Source: Neelides folsomi (taxonomy: Eukaryota > Arthropoda > Collembola > Neelipleona > Neelidae). Taken from it: a DNA stretch of 64,000 nt. The position numbers were made by a program, and so were the translations under genes. The stretch lies in NCBI GenBank assembly GCA_034687125.1, contig JAQGBZ010000123.1, positions 99,004-163,003 on the forward strand. The letters are read 5' to 3'. Within the stretch, counting starts at the first letter, position 1, and each line of letters opens with the position of its first letter. The notes under the pieces were generated by a model that was not told the origin of the DNA, ran no database searches, and saw nothing but the letters and a program-made list of their open reading frames with translations. Positions 60,920-64,000 of the stretch are shown one piece after another.

Positions 60920-62161
60920 ATACACAAATTAACAGCATTATTGGATCATAATTAGTCAAATAAATTCGCAATTTGTGTATTCAAATGACGGCATTAGATG
61001 TAAAAAGTTTAATCTATAATAACAATACATGTATTATGGATGTTCAATTAAACTTGAGATAAGAATGTAGGTAGTACATATTACATATTAATGCGAGCAA
61101 ACTGATTAAAAAATAAGTTCGTATTTAATGCATTTTTAATTCGAATAATATTGTACAACTTTGAAAATAGTTTTTAGGTACAAAGTCTAGCATATCACTA
61201 AAATGATATTATTGACATATAAGTAAAAAGTTATTACTTAAAATGTTTAAATTTTAATGGATATGGTTTGGCATTTCTTGCTTAATAATAAATTAAAACA
61301 AAGGTTAGTGAATTAATGCTGATGAATGATGGTGAGGAAATGATATTCTACTGTACAGAGATTACTATTACGTGAGTAATATTTCGAGCAAAAAGTCTGC
61401 ATCTCTGAATAAATCATTACTATGTATAAGAGATTTTGCTTCATTTAACATTGGCTTTACATATTGTAATTTGTACACTACAAATGTATGGTGATGTATT
61501 ATTTGCAAATGTGTATGTACAGGTATTGTAAGTTTAGGTTCTATCAGTATCAGTATAGGGAAGGATGGGGAAGGAAGGTAAAATATTAACTATGTAATAG
61601 AAATTGATAGCCGTATACCATATGTGCATAGTGCATACAATAGCATTGGAAGATGAAAAACTACGTATTTATGTCTTATTTAAATAAGAAGCCAGGATTG
61701 GGTTTTCTCGAGATTCTCGAGACTCGCTGATTAAAAAGTGAAATAAAAAATTGGCAATGGCAATGGCAATCTCCTTTGTGCTTACAACACTCAACACTCA
61801 ACGATGACGATAACGATGCTGATGAACCCTATACTAAGAATCGGTATTAAAAAAGCTATTGTTCATACATATTTTAATCATTCATTCCATATCTAACCTG
61901 GATTCCTCTTCAGAAGCTCTAGTGCACGGGTTACCTGTGCCAGTGGCGAACGTGTTTGGCCATTCGGGATATTGCTCATATTAAAGGAAAAACCTCGTTG
62001 CAGACCTAATTATACAAACTACACGGAATTCGAGGTAAAATTGCACATTCCTCTGTTCATTGTGCGTGGAATTATCTTGCTCAAAATACAATTTTACAAA
62101 TTCACTATTCATCATCATTTTAATAAGCTAATAATGGAAAATGTTTAGTTTTTCCTCAGGC
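60920..62161. other. AT-rich spacer upstream of the SLC6 gene
   Basis: No exon is identified. It probably contains the promoter and any untranslated first exon of the SLC6 transporter. A short microsatellite-like run of GGCAAT occurs near 61752. Confidence 0.5.
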
Positions 62162-63060
62162 ATGGAGGCGGAAGGAAGTAAAGGAAATATCTCTATGCAG
62201 ACTCTAAATTCTGTAAGAATAATCCCTAAAAGTTACACAAATACATAAAAGTAAGGTACAATGTAGCAGGTTGAAGGTAATTCTGATTAAAAGGTCAATA
62301 TTTTAAAAGAATGAAATTATATAGGAAGTTTTTTGGTAAAGATGTTATCTATGTAATATATAAATGTCTCTTAATTTTCTGCAGGCCGAATACGATAACA
62401 AAGGGTTTGAAAATGAGGAGTCAGATGAGAAACGTGTTGCTCAACACCAAAACGGCACTCGAGCCTCCAAGGTGAGGATTCCTATCACTCATTTCGTTAA
62501 TAATTAATGCAGCTACTCGTAAAAGTCGTAGATATTCATCGAACTCAATTTACCAATTTGTTATTTCCTAATTGAATTACCTAATTAATACAATATTTAA
62601 CCAGGATGGGAGCGAAATCGTACTTGAAGAGCGTGAACGCGACACATGGACCAACAAAAGAGAATTTCTCCTTTCATGCATCGCTATGTCAGTGGGACTT
62701 GGGAACGTTTGGCGTTTCCCATTTACTGCTTACGAAAACGGTGGCGGAGCTTTTTTAATCCCGTACATCCTCGTTGTGTTTCTAATCGGAAAACCAATTT
62801 ATTTTCTTGAGCTCTCGATTGGTCAGTTTACGTCATATGGACAAGTCAAATGCTGGAAGATGGCTCCTATTCTAAAAGGAATTGGATATGGGTCCATGTT
62901 TGCGACAATTTGCTCACTCTCTTACTACGTGTATATCATGGCTCTCACAATCTTCTACTTTATAATTTCGTTCAGAACTACACTTCCTTGGACAATCTGC
63001 AAACGAGAATGGATCCAGATCTCAAATAAAACAGATTTATGCGATGATCCTTCAAACAGC
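62162..63060 (+). CDS. SLC6 sodium-dependent amino-acid transporter, N-terminal part (runs off the window)
   Basis: Three exons are visible (62162-62212, 62385-62471, 62605-63060), all joined in phase 0, giving the first 198 residues. After a polar cytoplasmic N-terminus come SLC6 signatures: SVGLGNVWRFPFTAYENGGG (membrane segment 1, with the unwound sodium/substrate-binding stretch), FLIPYILVVFLIGKPIYFLE (segment 2), GQFTS and a third segment near SLSYYVYIMALTIFYF, ending in the extracellular LPWTICKREW with the expected cysteines. The wording is closest to arthropod nutrient amino-acid transporters (NAAT group). The exon is taken to end at the donor GTGACT (63061); the downstream frame stops at 63087. 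The remaining roughly 400 residues should lie beyond base 64000. The start ATG could instead be an internal codon if a further 5' exon joins at 62161. Confidence 0.88.
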
Positions 63061-63246
63061 GTGACTTATCCGGACTATTATTTTTAGTAAAGAAATTATT
63101 TTAATTTATAATAAGATAAATCAATCAAACTAACATTAATATAAACATATTTTACTAGTACAATTGATGATAACTTTTTATATAAAATATTTATTATTAG
63201 ACTGGTTTAAGTGATATAATAGCTTCTACCATTTATAATATGTAGT

Positions 63247-63912
63247 GACCAGCAATGGGCCCGTCTCCCGACGGGTTGGTAACTTCTTTCCATTAGAAAC
63301 TATTAAATAGTGCATATATTTTTAAGGAATTCCAACTTATTGAATTAAATGGTATTATATTGTTTGTATTGGCGAATTAGTATTGTTATTTAATATAACC
63401 ATGTGTCTCTATCTTAAAAGTATGACATCCTGTAATTAACTATATCTTAAAATTGATATTATTCGAGAATCCTCCATTCACATGAAAAGTTCTTTGGACA
63501 CAGTAATCTACATCATGTGAACTATATTTGATATGTTTAATGTTTATTGTAAATATTTTTAGTTTCTTGTCTGTAATGACTCAAAACATGAGGGTCTTTA
63601 TTATGTATATATTGAAATGTGTAAACTCATTGTAACTTAGGGAAACTTGTTATATATTGTAACCGAATTTTCCTTTATGAGAATTCAAGATTATGAATTG
63701 AGTCTTACACCAAATCTTGTAGTGAAAGGTTGTGTTTTACTCCTCTCTCAGCAATTGTGACCTTTTCTGTAATAAAGTTTTTAAGTTTGACCTCTGACCT
63801 CTGTCCCCCGATCCGGATACTTTTAAAATCGTACCCCCCAGACAGATTTCGGGCCAGGACATACAATGGATAGAAGTTACGAACCCGTCGGGATACGGGC
63901 TCTTTGCTGGTC
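63247..63912. mobile_element. 666-bp inverted-repeat element in an SLC6 intron
   Basis: Left end 63247-63292 and right end 63867-63912 are 46-bp inverted repeats with a few mismatches, beginning GACCAGCAATGGGCCCGT and containing the GC-rich word TCCCGACGGGTT. The interior is AT-rich and noncoding apart from a GC-richer patch at about 63788-63860. Target duplication is not obvious, so the superfamily is unassigned. It sits in the intron after the third coding exon of the SLC6 gene. Confidence 0.75.
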
Positions 63913-64000
63913 TTTAGCTATACAATATCAGTGTATTTAGGTAATCCGTCGACATTTAGCTCTTATTACAACAGTGTGGGCTGAATTAATATTACAAACC

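Noticed and set aside
1-64000. tRNA genes, CRISPR arrays, operons or other prokaryotic features
   Set aside because: No tRNA cloverleaf or regularly spaced short repeats were found by eye, and intron-split genes with polyA signals show eukaryotic nuclear DNA.

Overview
The window is nuclear DNA from an animal, almost certainly an arthropod. It is AT-rich, and the genes are split by mostly short GT-AG introns. It holds several cuticle-type secreted proteins, two of them with Rebers-Riddiford (RR) chitin-binding modules. A crustacean such as a copepod would fit, but the sequence does not settle the group. All gene models were assembled by hand from reading frames, splice sites and intron phases. 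Every multi-exon model given as complete sums to a whole number of codons ending in a stop.

Layout. 1-14.9 kb: gene-poor, with one isolated sushi-domain exon (8864-9043), a 568-bp hAT-like element with a perfect 8-bp target duplication, a 55-bp tandem duplication and a collapsed Tc1-like transposon. 15-32 kb: a compact block of conserved genes: a Costars-domain protein, an MBLAC1-like metallo-beta-lactamase-fold protein, ZNF511 (minus), an integrin alpha chain of 18 exons, ATMIN/ASCIZ (minus), a single 5S rRNA gene, AFG1-like ATPase and deoxyribose-phosphate aldolase. 32-43 kb: a sparse region with a tyrosine-rich secreted protein, two unidentified candidate terminal exons and an inverted-repeat element. 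43-60 kb: secreted structural proteins, namely a Gly/Pro/His-rich RR protein, a roughly 2042-residue protein with two RR modules separated by a long Cys-Gly-Lys repeat, a Gly/Tyr-rich protein and an Ala/Pro/Val-rich protein, with a steroid 5-alpha-reductase between them. 60-64 kb: a second hAT-like MITE and the first three coding exons of an SLC6 amino-acid transporter, which runs off the right edge.

The most unusual object is the giant minus-strand gene at 47552-54442. It splices a signal peptide, a long charged low-complexity region, an RR domain, about 30 units of the form C-S-G-G-x-C in a Gly/Lys background, a second RR domain and a Gln-rich tail into one reading frame. It looks like a cuticle matrix protein that could bind chitin at two sites and cross-link (or bind metal) through dozens of cysteine pairs. 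Four of the five structural genes have tiny first coding exons (4-8 codons) that split the signal peptide at a phase-0 intron, and all five have clear TATA boxes. This fits a co-regulated set of cuticle genes.
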